In this document: one piece after another, positions 9,528 to 18,002 of the stretch
Layout: each line of letters begins with the position of its first letter
How positions within the stretch are numbered: position 1 is the stretch's first letter
DNA from: Endotrypanum monterogeii
Taxonomy: Eukaryota > Euglenozoa > Kinetoplastea > Trypanosomatida > Trypanosomatidae
NCBI GenBank assembly: GCA_000333855.2
Contig: CM007332.1
Location: forward strand, 333,666 to 358,063
Length of the DNA: 24,398 nucleotides
Reading direction: 5' to 3'
Made by a program: the position numbers and the translations under genes
Notes under the pieces: generated by a model
What the model was told of the DNA's origin: nothing
Databases searched by the model: none
What the model saw: the letters and a program-made list of their open reading frames with translations, nothing else

Positions 9528-9854
9528 ATGGTCAATCTCAGCGCCAAGCTGGAGATCACTCCTAGCAACCACAAGGAGTTTCACATCTACTATTTGGCGA
9601 AGCACTCCAAGCTCTGGACGCGTCGCTGGCATCTGCTCGGCACGGTGCTCCTTGTCCTCGGCTTGGCCGTGTCGGCGGTTCACAGAAGTGCATTCATCGC
9701 CTTGGGGAGTGCGGCTGCGGGGCTCGCGGCCTGTTGGGTGGGGGATTTCATGGTGGAGCGTACGCAGCCGACCACCTTCAAATATCCCATCTGGTCGGTG
9801 AGGTCAAATTTTGCCATGATTTCATCGATGCTGAAGGGCGAGATGAGCATCTGA
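9528..9854 (+). CDS. DUF962/Mpo1-like small membrane protein
   Basis: This 108-residue protein matches the DUF962 (Mpo1/YGL010w-like) family. The pattern visible is an N-terminal YYLAKH (21-26), then RRWHLLGT (32-39), two hydrophobic segments (about 37-52 and 55-72), and a closing motif WVGDF..E...PTTFKYPIWSVRSNF (70-95). Bacterial and fungal members typically have WIGHF.FE..RPATFK.PLWS, so the agreement is strong. Yeast Mpo1 is a 2-hydroxy fatty acid dioxygenase of phytosphingosine breakdown at the endoplasmic reticulum. That activity cannot be assumed here, because Asp73 stands where the family usually has His, a residue type thought to bind iron. A sphingoid or lipid role in an internal membrane is possible. 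The ATG at 9528 is the only usable start, since the next Met is at residue 75. A 28-bp perfect palindrome lies 12 bases after the stop. Confidence 0.88.
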   Translation: MVNLSAKLEITPSNHKEFHIYYLAKHSKLWTRRWHLLGTVLLVLGLAVSAVHRSAFIALGSAAAGLAACWVGDFMVERTQPTTFKYPIWSVRSNFAMISSMLKGEMSI

Positions 9855-9866
9855 CCCCCCCCCCTT

Positions 9867-9894
9867 CCCCCCTCCCCCTCGAGGGGGAGGGGGG
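9867..9894. repeat. 28-bp perfect GC-rich palindrome after the DUF962 stop
   Basis: The left half CCCCCCTCCCCCTC (9867-9880) is followed with no spacer by its exact reverse complement (9881-9894). The centre is CTCGAG. It starts 13 nt after the last base of the stop codon, so the mRNA would carry a very stable hairpin early in its 3' UTR. The core CCCCCTCGAGGGGG (9874-9887) recurs at 15182-15195. Confidence 0.92.
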
Positions 9895-10736
9895 TGACGG
9901 CAGCTCTATCGTCCATCTTCACCTAGAGGAGAAAAAAGGGGCCGCGGATTACGTAGAAGCGGTGCGTCGAGAAGGGGGTGGTGCAGATGTCAGAGGGTAT
10001 GACGCTGCTGGTGGACGTCGCTGAACACTGCTGTAGAGACGCTGCCCCCCCCCCCCCCCTCACGGCCATTATGGCGCATCTTTTTGCCTCTTCTTTCATC
10101 CCTACCTCCCTAGTATAGGTACATATGCATTTTCTCGTGCGTTGATTATATCAAGGCCAACAACAATACATCCACACACAATCCCCCCCCTCCAAAAAAA
10201 AAAAACTGTTGAACGGTGCACCGTGCACACAAGCACATACGTATGACTATAGACATACAAAAAAAGAAAGTTGCTTACCTCGATTTTTTTTTTTCTATCA
10301 TCTCCCGCTTTTTCTTACTCAATATCTGACTTTACCTTTTTGTCTCTGTGATCATTTCACACGCCCATTCCTCTCTGCTCACCGCTGCCAATGACTTAAA
10401 CGCGTGTAGCCGTCATCAATATCTTTGAGTATTCCCTCCCCTCCCTTGTTGTCCGTCGCCCCATGAGGGGAGAGACTATTATTATTATTATTATTTTTTT
10501 TTTTTTTGCCGCCCAACTCCTATTCTGGAGCTTGAAAAAAAAAATAAGAGGGAGGGAGAGGAAAAAAAAAATGTACGTGACATCCGACACGCCCTGACTG
10601 TCTTGTATTTCGCCAATCTTAAAAAAAAAAAAGAACCCACATTCTTTGTTTCCTTGGGTGTACACAGGGCACTTGTCATGGCGCTTACCGCACCTGTTCC
10701 CCTACTCCTTGCAGTCGTCTCCACCACACAGACAAA

Positions 10737-10759
10737 TATATATATATATATATATATAT
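10737..10759. repeat. (AT)n microsatellite
   Basis: A perfect AT/TA run of about 23 nt. Confidence 0.95.
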
Positions 10760-12399
10760 GTCTGTGTAATACACCGGCAGGGAAGCTTGGTCTCGCTCGT
10801 CCCTCCAGCTGCTCTGAGGAATTTTTTTTTTCTTCCAAGAATAGTGCGACTGGAATAAAAGGAATGCATTCGAGGCATTTGTACTTGTCGCCTGGCACTT
10901 CGTGGGCACTGACATCGCCGCCGTTGCTTGCAGCGATCCGACTGGGGTAGATACATACTCGTTGAGCAGCACCAGTCGGCATCCTCCAAGAACCTCCTCT
11001 GGGCCTTCCGCGCGAATATAGAAATGGTGCCTGATGTGATATGCGGTAAGGACACCGTTTAATGGGGGAGGGGGCGCTTGCATATGTTCATCAGTAGCGG
11101 CTGCATCATCTTCGATGCCGGCCAAAAAAAAAAGCTGTAACGGAGGCGGAGACATTTTTCTCGTGTACATAATCGTTTCTTTTTTTTTTTTGGGTCCCTC
11201 ATTTACCTCGAGGAGCATGTGCATCACATGTGCGCGCGTGATCTCTTCGCGGGCGACTTCCGTTGGAGAGAGCGAGAGAGAGAGGGGTGTGTGAAAGAGC
11301 GAGCTGTCGAGGACTGGGAGGGGGTGCGCTGATGCCGAGGCAGTGAGTTCAGAGGATCTTCAATCCTGCGGACCGGTCGGGTCCTGTGCAGCGTTTTCGT
11401 TGGTTGTATATATTTCTCATAGCTTTAAAAATATTATTATTATTTGAGTCAGAGGAAGGACGATAAACGCGGTGCCGCAGTTCTTTGCTGTTGAGTGGGT
11501 GGCGGGAGGGCAAAGCGAGTTCTTTTTTTTTTCTCCTATACACACAGCCGAATAAATATACATCATCACTTGCCGCGCTCCCTCCTCTCCATTTTCAGCC
11601 CTCTACAGGTGTCGTTTCGCCTTCCTTATTGCAGCCTGTTTTCATGATAACGGGACCCCACCTCCACCCCCGCTCTTTCTTTGCGTCTGCGTGTCTGTAT
11701 TTGTCCTTGCGTACTTTCTCTTTTTACATTCGTCTTATATGCTTGCATTTTCGGTAATATATTATGTGTACGTGTGTGTGTCACCACGCCCTTTTTATTT
11801 TCGTTAATCCTCACTGTTCATCATGGCTGCATTGGTGGCTGATTGTGCTGACCTACGCTCCCTATGCCACCGTTGACAGCCACTCTATTCCGTGTTTTGA
11901 CTCTCATTTTCGGGTCTTCTTTTCCGAAGTCATATCGAATACAGCCATGCAGTCTCCCCTTCCTTTTTTTCTGTCTTGTGCCACTCACCAGCGCGCAATT
12001 GCTCGATGTGATAGCTCTGTGGATGGTGTGAGGGAAGACAGGGGTGTTTCGCTAGTGTGTGATCATAATGACGACAGCGAGTCCGCTGTGCATCTGTTCC
12101 GTGTCGTCATTTTCGCTTTTCCCCTTCTTTCGCCTTCAAGCACGGAATTCTTTGACTTGCCGGGACGAAGAAACTCTCTCGTTTGCCTCTCTCCCTCTCA
12201 TTCCCCCCCCCCCCCTCCCCCCTTCATCTTCAGCAGCATCACACACGTGTGTTACTGCAACCGTGCTCTAGTTTTGATGAGGCTGGTGTATGTTGACTTA
12301 TCAACGCACACGCTACGCACCATATATCGAATGCCGACGGCACAGAGGGATTCACTTCAGTAGGCGTCATAGAATATTTATCAGCTCAAGTTGAGTCTT

Positions 12400-12431
12400 A
12401 ATTTCTTTTTCCCCGAGGGTACCTCTCTCAG
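12400..12431 (+). promoter_or_regulatory. Candidate spliced-leader acceptor for RNase H2B
   Basis: The pyrimidine-rich stretch around 12400-12429 ends in CTCTCTCAG, with the AG at 12430-12431, 14 nt before the ATG at 12446. An AG at 12416-12417 is an alternative. Because the acceptor overlaps the GTG that opens the reading frame at 12431, that GTG cannot be the start if this site is used. Confidence 0.5.
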
Positions 12432-12445
12432 TGTCTGTTGATGTG

Positions 12446-14527
12446 ATGTCACAGACACAGCTTCGCGATGATGTGCAATGCCACGGTAGGGCAGACGAAG
12501 GCAATACAGAAGCATGGCTTTCTCCGACGTATGATGCACCCTCAGTCGACTCGGCTGCGCTGAATGCGGAATTGGCGACGCCCCAGGATCGTGTCGCACC
12601 GAGGAACGACGTTGACGACAATGATTGCAAAAAAAGAATCTACGTGGGGTATGGGGGAGATGACTGCAGCGACGATGAGGGGTCTGATCGCGATTGTGTG
12701 CTGGCTTTTCCACCGCACACCTCTGCGCACATTGCAACATCTTTAGGGGGTGACGAGCTTTCCGTGAGGAACACGAATCACCAACAGCCACCTGTACGCT
12801 ACGACCCACACGATCATACAGCAACAGACATGAGCCATGTTTCGTCGTCATCGGTCGGCAAGGTGCACCGAAAGCGCATATGGATCCTCCCTCGCGTGGC
12901 TATTCCTCCGCGTAGTTTGGCCTCCCTCACGTCCAGGTGGCGCTCCCGCAGCACACATGCTGAGCCGTGCGGAGAGTCAGAGCTTCACGCCGGCAACGGC
13001 TGCGCTAGTACTTCTGTGTTTGCTCGCACGTCTACTCGGAGCAGTGCTGCTGCGGCAACGCTAGCGACGGAGGAAAGCAGGAAGGCACACTACCATCTTC
13101 CATCACATCCGAAATCACCGGCGTTGGGGGCGGCACCCCTCACGCTGCCGTGCATGATGAGTGCAAGCGTCGTGCGTCTGCCGCACCCTCGCCATGGCCA
13201 ACCGTTTATGTGTTTAGTTGTCCGCGATCCCATCGTCTCCACTCCGACGAGTGCGCCCAGCGGTGGCACATTTTCTCCCGCTGCGGATGCGGCTTCGTGT
13301 TCGTTTCTTTACGAGGTGCAATCACAGGCTCCACCAAGCGATTTTGCCCAGAGCTGGTTTGTTGATGAGCAGGTGGTTCCGAGCACCGTTGATGACGGCA
13401 GGCTGCTCGTTGCGACTCCACTAGACTTGACATTTTTTGCGCTCTATGAATTTTTCGGCGACGGAGAGCGCTATGAACAACTGTCGCGCACCTTCATGCC
13501 AGCCGAAGACTTGTACCGAAGCAGAGGCCTGTCGTCCTCGGCCCTCTTAACTGTTTGTCCTTCTGGCTCGGGTGCGGGGGTGCCCGCTACGACCGCTTTC
13601 ATGTCTGTATTCAGCGATGTCGGTGGTTGTAGCGAGGACTCGCAGTCCTCGTCGTCGTCGTCGTCAGCGCCGCTGTTGATGTCGACGTCAAACGTGGTAC
13701 CGTCTAGTGCGGCACATATTTCCTGTGCAGATTTCATTCACCAGTCTGTGGATCGTCGGGGCCCCGCCAACCCGACTGCTGGTCGGCAGTCATGTCAGTC
13801 AGCTGCTTCCTTCTCTGCGATGCCTCACGGGAATGCAGATAGTGGAGAATGCCGCTCGTGGAATGGATGGGCACGCGCAGCCGCAGCGAACCCAATCCTC
13901 TTGCACCAATGCATGCATGCACTTCAATCCGATGGTCTGCTGAGGCGACTCTGTGAGGTACGTGAGGTACACTCCGGCTCCATGTCTGCGGATGCAACGC
14001 CCTCTGCTAACTCGGCAGAGGCGCCGCGCACTGTGTACTACAAACCCTCCGAGTCAGTCGCGTTGGACTGGCTGAAGAGAAAAATTGAGCAGGTGCGCAC
14101 TTCTTCAGTCTTGCGAACAGTGCTGCGGTTACCGGAGAGGGGTGCTGTAGCAGCGGCGTCGACGACGACGGCGTCCACTGAGGCGTACGGGGAGGTCCCC
14201 ATGTCTGTTGCGTTGGGTGTGGTAGGGGAGTACGTGCCCGATCGACTGCATGCTGCTCTCGCTGTGGCTTGTGGCATCTCGGATCTCGAGAATTCCGTTC
14301 CTTTACTGGCATCTGCTGCGTCTGCCCAAAGCGCTCAGTATCCCCGCGGTGGTGGGGAGGTCACGGGGAGGAGAGGGGGGTCAGTCACGAATGCAGGCCC
14401 TGTTGGCCCGAAAAGCGCCCGTGTAAGACGGCTAGAGAAGGCGGGGCCGCCCAAGGGCACCCCAACTTTGCTGGATATGTTCGCCAAGAAAAAGGCCAAG
14501 AAGGAGAGTGATAACCAACAAGTATGA
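12446..14527 (+). CDS. RNASEH2B: Ribonuclease H2 subunit B, enlarged
   Basis: This 693-residue protein contains the features of RNase H2 subunit B. RNase H2 removes ribonucleotides from DNA and degrades RNA in RNA:DNA hybrids. Subunit B pairs with subunit C on the catalytic A subunit and can tether the complex to PCNA. The triple-barrel region shows FLYEVQ (about 287), SWFVDEQVV (about 303) and LLVATPLDLTFFALYEFF (about 319-336), matching the SWFIN and FATPVDPLFLLLHYL regions of the human protein. The helical part shows YYKPSESVALDWLKRKIEQV (about 530-549) and ALGVVGEYVPDRLHAALAVA (about 587-606). The C-terminus has TPTLLDMFAKKKAKK (about 671-685), placed like the human SIDTFFG PCNA-binding motif. 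It is more than twice the human length (312), with a disordered N-terminal extension of about 240 residues and a poly-Ser insert (about 395-405). The first ATG is 12446. Confidence 0.9.
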   Translation: MSQTQLRDDVQCHGRADEGNTEAWLSPTYDAPSVDSAALNAELATPQDRVAPRNDVDDNDCKKRIYVGYGGDDCSDDEGSDRDCVLAFPPHTSAHIATSLGGDELSVRNTNHQQPPVRYDPHDHTATDMSHVSSSSVGKVHRKRIWILPRVAIPPRSLASLTSRWRSRSTHAEPCGESELHAGNGCASTSVFARTSTRSSAAAATLATEESRKAHYHLPSHPKSPALGAAPLTLPCMMSASVVRLPHPRHGQPFMCLVVRDPIVSTPTSAPSGGTFSPAADAASCSFLYEVQSQAPPSDFAQSWFVDEQVVPSTVDDGRLLVATPLDLTFFALYEFFGDGERYEQLSRTFMPAEDLYRSRGLSSSALLTVCPSGSGAGVPATTAFMSVFSDVGGCSEDSQSSSSSSSAPLLMSTSNVVPSSAAHISCADFIHQSVDRRGPANPTAGRQSCQSAASFSAMPHGNADSGECRSWNGWARAAAANPILLHQCMHALQSDGLLRRLCEVREVHSGSMSADATPSANSAEAPRTVYYKPSESVALDWLKRKIEQVRTSSVLRTVLRLPERGAVAAASTTTASTEAYGEVPMSVALGVVGEYVPDRLHAALAVACGISDLENSVPLLASAASAQSAQYPRGGGEVTGRRGGSVTNAGPVGPKSARVRRLEKAGPPKGTPTLLDMFAKKKAKKESDNQQV

Positions 14528-14889
14528 CGCCGGTTAACGGACAGGGGTCCCGTGAATATGGGGAACAACATCGCATCGGATGGGTGACGGGTGACGGGGA
14601 GGGATTGGTGGCCGGCCTTGCGAGAAAAAAAGGGGGAGGGGTCAGTGGACGAGAGTACCTTCCCCCCCTCCCCCCCCTGCGTGCTTTGGGGTGTGTGTGT
14701 GTGGGGGGGGGAGATAGTTGTGTATGTTTTCGTTTTCCGTTTAGCGGGCAAACACTCCTGAGCTTGCGGAGATACCGGTGAATACCAACGTGTGTGTGTG
14801 TGTGTGTTTGTCTCCAGCTCTTTTTTCTTTTTCCTGGTTCCGCCCCCCCCCCCCCTTCTGCTCGACTCATCGCAGCTCCGAGTCCACAA

Positions 14890-14914
14890 ATATATATATA
14901 TATATATATATATA
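14890..14914. repeat. (AT)n microsatellite
   Basis: A perfect AT/TA run of about 25 nt. Confidence 0.95.
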
Positions 14915-15168
14915 CAGAGAGAGAAAGAGGGGGGGGTGTAGTTGAGGTGAGTGATGGACCTCCTCGCGGTTGACGAAAACATTATACTTGCATAGAGTAC
15001 TGTATGACGGTGATAAAACAAAAAAAAAAACACGACGGTGCGTGAGGGTGGAAATGAATCATCCGCTGCACACTCGGATGTGTGGAGGCAAAGTGATTGT
15101 TGCTGCCTTATCGGTAGAGGAAGAAATGAGCACAAGGATCCTTCGTTCTATGCTTTCATTTCCTTTCC

Positions 15169-15201
15169 CCTACACGCCCCGCCCCCTCGAGGGGGTGTAG
15201 G
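15169..15201. repeat. Palindrome CCCCCTCGAGGGGG with flanking complementary arms
   Basis: The perfect 14-bp palindrome at 15182-15195 is identical to the core of the palindrome after the DUF962 gene. CCTACA (15169-15174) and TGTAGG (15196-15201) add six more pairs outside it, with a 7-nt bulge on the left. It lies about 650 nt after the RNase H2B stop. Confidence 0.85.
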
Positions 15202-15787
15202 AGAAATAGGGCTGTTGGGTTGGTCTTCTGCATCGGTTAGAAGACACACACACACACACACACACAGAGCGATCGACATATGAATACCACCTGAGTCCTT
15301 TTTTTTTTTGTGATTCCCTCTGAACACCATCGCACTCCATATATTCGGTCGAATTTCCAACTTGTATCATTTCTGTTCTCTGTGATTGTTGTCTATCTGC
15401 ATCCTACGACCCAGGGGTAGGGAGAGGGTCGATCCTTGCGCTTTTGGTTTCACTCGATTGGCTGAGGAAACAAAAAAAATTCCGGATTAAAAAAAAAATA
15501 GTGTGTGCATATATATATATACACACATATACATTCAATAGATTTATATACATATACATAAACGCGGGGCATTGTTTCGTGGTAGCAGCTTAGATAGTAA
15601 TAGTAGTAGTAGTAGCTTTAGTGGGGGTGAGTTGTAGGCACAATCTTATTGCCCCCCCCCCCACACACACGGAGGTATTATCTATTTATAGTTTATTATT
15701 TATTTGTTGTTTTCCTTCAATCTTTTAGCTCGTTCAGGATCTTTTGGATCACCCATATTATTAGCTATATATATATATATATATATA

Positions 15788-15829
15788 TTCCTCCCTTTTG
15801 TCGCTGTCATTCACAACCCTCCGTGCAAG
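15788..15829 (+). promoter_or_regulatory. Candidate spliced-leader acceptor for the mitochondrial protein gene
   Basis: A pyrimidine-rich tract (about 15788-15822) directly follows a TA tract. Its first AG is at 15828-15829, leaving a leader of 23 nt that is mostly a run of 12 C. Confidence 0.5.
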
Positions 15830-15852
15830 CCCCCCCCCCCCTTCGCTTCAAA

Positions 15853-17172
15853 ATGTTGCGCTTTGCATCGAGTAGGTTATTCCGGGCCACGCCGGTGCTG
15901 CGTGTCTGGGCTGCGGAGGAGGACGACCCCAACGCACCACCGACAACTTTCAAAAATGTCAAGCCAGGCCGACTGCTGCGACTGTGGCGGCAGATCCGTC
16001 ACCGCGCGTGGGTGTTATACACGTGGGATGAGGAGTGGATTTCTCCCATCCAGGAGGGTTATCTTCATCAGCAGCGTCTGGAGCAGGTTTGCTTTGCGCC
16101 TCTGTCTGCGTACGGCATGGTTCCTGGAAGCTACTGCGATCCATTGCTTTATAACACCAAGAATACGTCGCCTTTCCGGTGGCACGTGGCGAACGTCCAG
16201 AGTGATATTGTGGGGCATTGGTACATGGATGCCGATGAACTCTTCCGCATCAAGGATTGGCAGCCCAAGAACCCCGACGACCCGTTGGAGATGTTCCCGC
16301 GACCACCGCAGATGCTCCTGAAGTGGGACGAGTCGGTGGACGAGCATGGGAGCCGAACTTTCAGGTACAAATACAATTACGATATGATGGGCCCGACGGG
16401 TAGGTGGGAGGCGTACCCGCGATACCCCTTTTCTCATCTTTATCTAGGCGGGCCAGACCAGCACGGGCGTGCCGAGGGGTATGGCTTTAAGCAGGGCCAC
16501 CTGCTGCGCTGCAACGAGGAGGAGGAGGAGGTTCTCCGGCGCATCATGGAGGAGGAGGATAAGGAGTGGGAACTTGTGAAGCGGACGGAGGTGGTGCAGG
16601 AGCCGTGGTCATACCCCGGCAAGATACGTCCAAGGGACTTCGAGGGAGCAGTGGAGCGCGCCAAGGCGCGTTTCCGGGAACAAATTCGTCATGGAAAAGA
16701 AACGGACCCCAGCGAGGATCCTGAGTATGATCTTGTGCAGGCCGGTGAGTACGTGGAGCCGCGCGATGGGCCGCGGGCGGAATGGCGGCATTTGTGGACA
16801 TCGAATCGAGAGGCTGGCACATCGCTTCCCTTCCAGGTGACGTTCAACGACGGACTCCGGTTCGAGGATAACGAGGGCCGTCCGCCGGTCCACCCCGCTG
16901 CTGTTTACGAGGAGACGCCAAAGGAACCGCCGTATACGAAATATCAGCAGGCAGACTCGGCTGCTGCCCGTGCTGCTGAAGCGACGCAGAGGGCCATGCA
17001 TGAGAAGTCCTTCCAAGAAGCCATGGAGCGCCATCGGCAACTCTTTGGCGACACGAGCGGCAAACCTAGTGGTCCGGGGGCGCCTCTGCCGACAGGGTGC
17101 CCACCAATGAAGGATGCACCGACTCCGCCACGGCCTTCTGGTAGCAACCCAGTCTCGAAAACGGAGAAGTGA
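15853..17172 (+). CDS. Mitochondrial protein, possibly trypanosomatid cytochrome oxidase subunit IV
   Basis: This 439-residue protein begins with a typical mitochondrial presequence: MLRFASSRLFRATPVLRV, rich in Arg, Ser and Leu and free of acid, followed by an acidic stretch. No membrane helix is evident. The middle is rich in Trp, Tyr and Pro (WDEEWISPIQEGY, GRWEAYPRYPFSHLYLGG), then comes a charged helix (about 222-245) and a Pro/Gly/Ala-rich C-terminus. I do not recognise a universal domain. From memory, the gene next to the PSA array on Leishmania chromosome 12 encodes the kinetoplastid-specific cytochrome c oxidase subunit IV, and in T. brucei subunit IV and RNase H2B genes lie near each other on chromosome 1. 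That makes subunit IV a reasonable guess, at about even odds. A mitoribosomal or other respiratory-complex subunit is the alternative. The frame is open upstream to a TTG at 15649, but that part reads through a TA tract and lies before the likely acceptor, so the ATG at 15853 is used. Confidence 0.87.
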   Translation: MLRFASSRLFRATPVLRVWAAEEDDPNAPPTTFKNVKPGRLLRLWRQIRHRAWVLYTWDEEWISPIQEGYLHQQRLEQVCFAPLSAYGMVPGSYCDPLLYNTKNTSPFRWHVANVQSDIVGHWYMDADELFRIKDWQPKNPDDPLEMFPRPPQMLLKWDESVDEHGSRTFRYKYNYDMMGPTGRWEAYPRYPFSHLYLGGPDQHGRAEGYGFKQGHLLRCNEEEEEVLRRIMEEEDKEWELVKRTEVVQEPWSYPGKIRPRDFEGAVERAKARFREQIRHGKETDPSEDPEYDLVQAGEYVEPRDGPRAEWRHLWTSNREAGTSLPFQVTFNDGLRFEDNEGRPPVHPAAVYEETPKEPPYTKYQQADSAAARAAEATQRAMHEKSFQEAMERHRQLFGDTSGKPSGPGAPLPTGCPPMKDAPTPPRPSGSNPVSKTEK

Positions 17173-17195
17173 TCCCTGGGTCGATGTAGAACGCA

Positions 17196-17209
17196 GAGGG
17201 AGCTCCCTC
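17196..17209. repeat. 14-bp perfect palindrome after the mitochondrial protein stop
   Basis: GAGGGAG is followed directly by its reverse complement CTCCCTC, starting 24 nt after the stop codon. The right arm continues into a CCCT tandem run (to about 17229), so the arms could pair in several registers. Confidence 0.85.
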
Positions 17210-17978
17210 CCTCCCTCCCTCCCTCCCTCTTCTCTCTGTGTGGGTGTTTGGAAGGGCAGTTCAACAGATGAGGTTTTTCTCCTGAGAAGTGTCTGAAGGC
17301 CGAGTGGGTATGCCTTTGGTTGCGCTTGTCCACCGTATGTGTAGTATAGTGTACGGCGCGCGTGGATTTCCACCTTCCCCCCCCCCTTTTTTTTTTTTTT
17401 TGTTTGCCTCCCCCCCCTTCCCTCTCCACTAGGGAGTGCTTATAAAAGCAAAGGGCAGGGGGGGGGTGGAGCGGGGGGTGGGCCAGCGATGACTGGTATA
17501 GAAGGCAGATGCTTTTTTTTCCCCCCCCCCCCCCCCCAGGTTTTACTCGATGTGTGACGGTATCTGGGCTTGCTCCTGAAGCTGTTCGCTGCGATCCTTC
17601 CGCCTTGTGTATTGTATCAGAGGTCAAGATTCTTTCTCGAAAAAAATATAAATATATAAATATATAGGAGGGGTGCTGTTTGCTGTCCAGAGAGTGTTTG
17701 CATGACCAATTTTTGCACTGCCCCCTGCTGCTCCTGTGATCAGAGGAGGGAGAGGGAGGGAGGGTGTGACATGAGCCGTCTGACGCGGCCTTGTCAGATG
17801 GATCATTTTCGCCCATGCATCCATGGCTCTCTATTTCTCCAGTCATCGCCTTCACTCTATGACTTCCTTCCTGTTGAAGCTCTACCATCAACCATTTTCT
17901 TTGTGTATCATTTGTTCCATTCTCTCTTCTCTCTTTAACCCCCCCCCCCCCCTACCCCCCCACCCACACACACACACA

Positions 17979-18002
17979 GGCACAGGCACAGGCACAGGCA
18001 CA
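17979..18002. repeat. (GGCACA)4 hexamer repeat
   Basis: Four perfect GGCACA units follow a CA run, which looks like a CA microsatellite that gained a G and re-expanded. Confidence 0.9.

Larger units (their letters stand above)
9855..12445. other. Intercoding region, DUF962 protein to RNase H2B
   Basis: This 2.6-kb gap has no supported gene. It holds the palindrome just after the stop, C runs (about 10044-10057, 12204-12216), T and A runs, an ATT triplet run (about 10481-10493) and a TA tract (10737-10759). The 10860-11110 segment is less repetitive and balanced in composition, unlike its surroundings, but neither strand gives a recognisable protein. An open frame of about 199 codons at 11764-12363 reads as low-complexity Phe/Ser/Pro sequence through a poly-C run and is not supported. 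Confidence 0.65.
14528..15852. other. Intercoding region, RNase H2B to mitochondrial protein
   Basis: I see no supported gene in this 1.3 kb. It holds C-rich (14660-14677) and G-rich (14702-14711) runs that could pair, TG tracts (about 14692 and 14790), a C run (about 14845-14855), TA tracts (14890-14914, about 15511 and 15769-15788), a CA tract (about 15245-15265), a palindrome at 15182-15195, and a TAG triplet run (about 15600-15614). C runs occur at 15652-15661 and again between the probable acceptor and the next ATG (15830-15841). Confidence 0.7.

Noticed and set aside
10685..11227. Minus-strand open frame of 180 codons
   Set aside because: Part of it has ordinary composition, but it includes poly-Lys and Ile-Tyr repeats from homopolymers and a TA tract, and no family is visible. 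The middle part is kept as a finding only.
11764..12363. 199-codon plus-strand open frame before RNase H2B
   Set aside because: It reads as Phe/Ser/Pro-rich low-complexity sequence, passes through a poly-C run as poly-Pro, and shows no domain. It is more likely spacer and leader of the next gene.
12431..12445. Extension of RNase H2B to the GTG at 12431
   Set aside because: A GTG start is not expected here, and it overlaps the probable acceptor AG at 12430-12431.
14335..15135. Minus-strand open frame of 266 codons
   Set aside because: It overlaps the end of RNase H2B on the opposite strand and continues through TA, TG and poly-C tracts. Its sequence is low complexity and against the direction of all other genes.
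16944..17891. Minus-strand open frame of 315 codons
   Set aside because: It is antisense to the end of the mitochondrial protein gene and continues through homopolymer-rich spacer. No recognisable features.
17940..18002. Telomere-like or satellite repeat
   Set aside because: The C/CA/GGCACA block is a short compound microsatellite. It does not contain the TTAGGG-type telomere unit.
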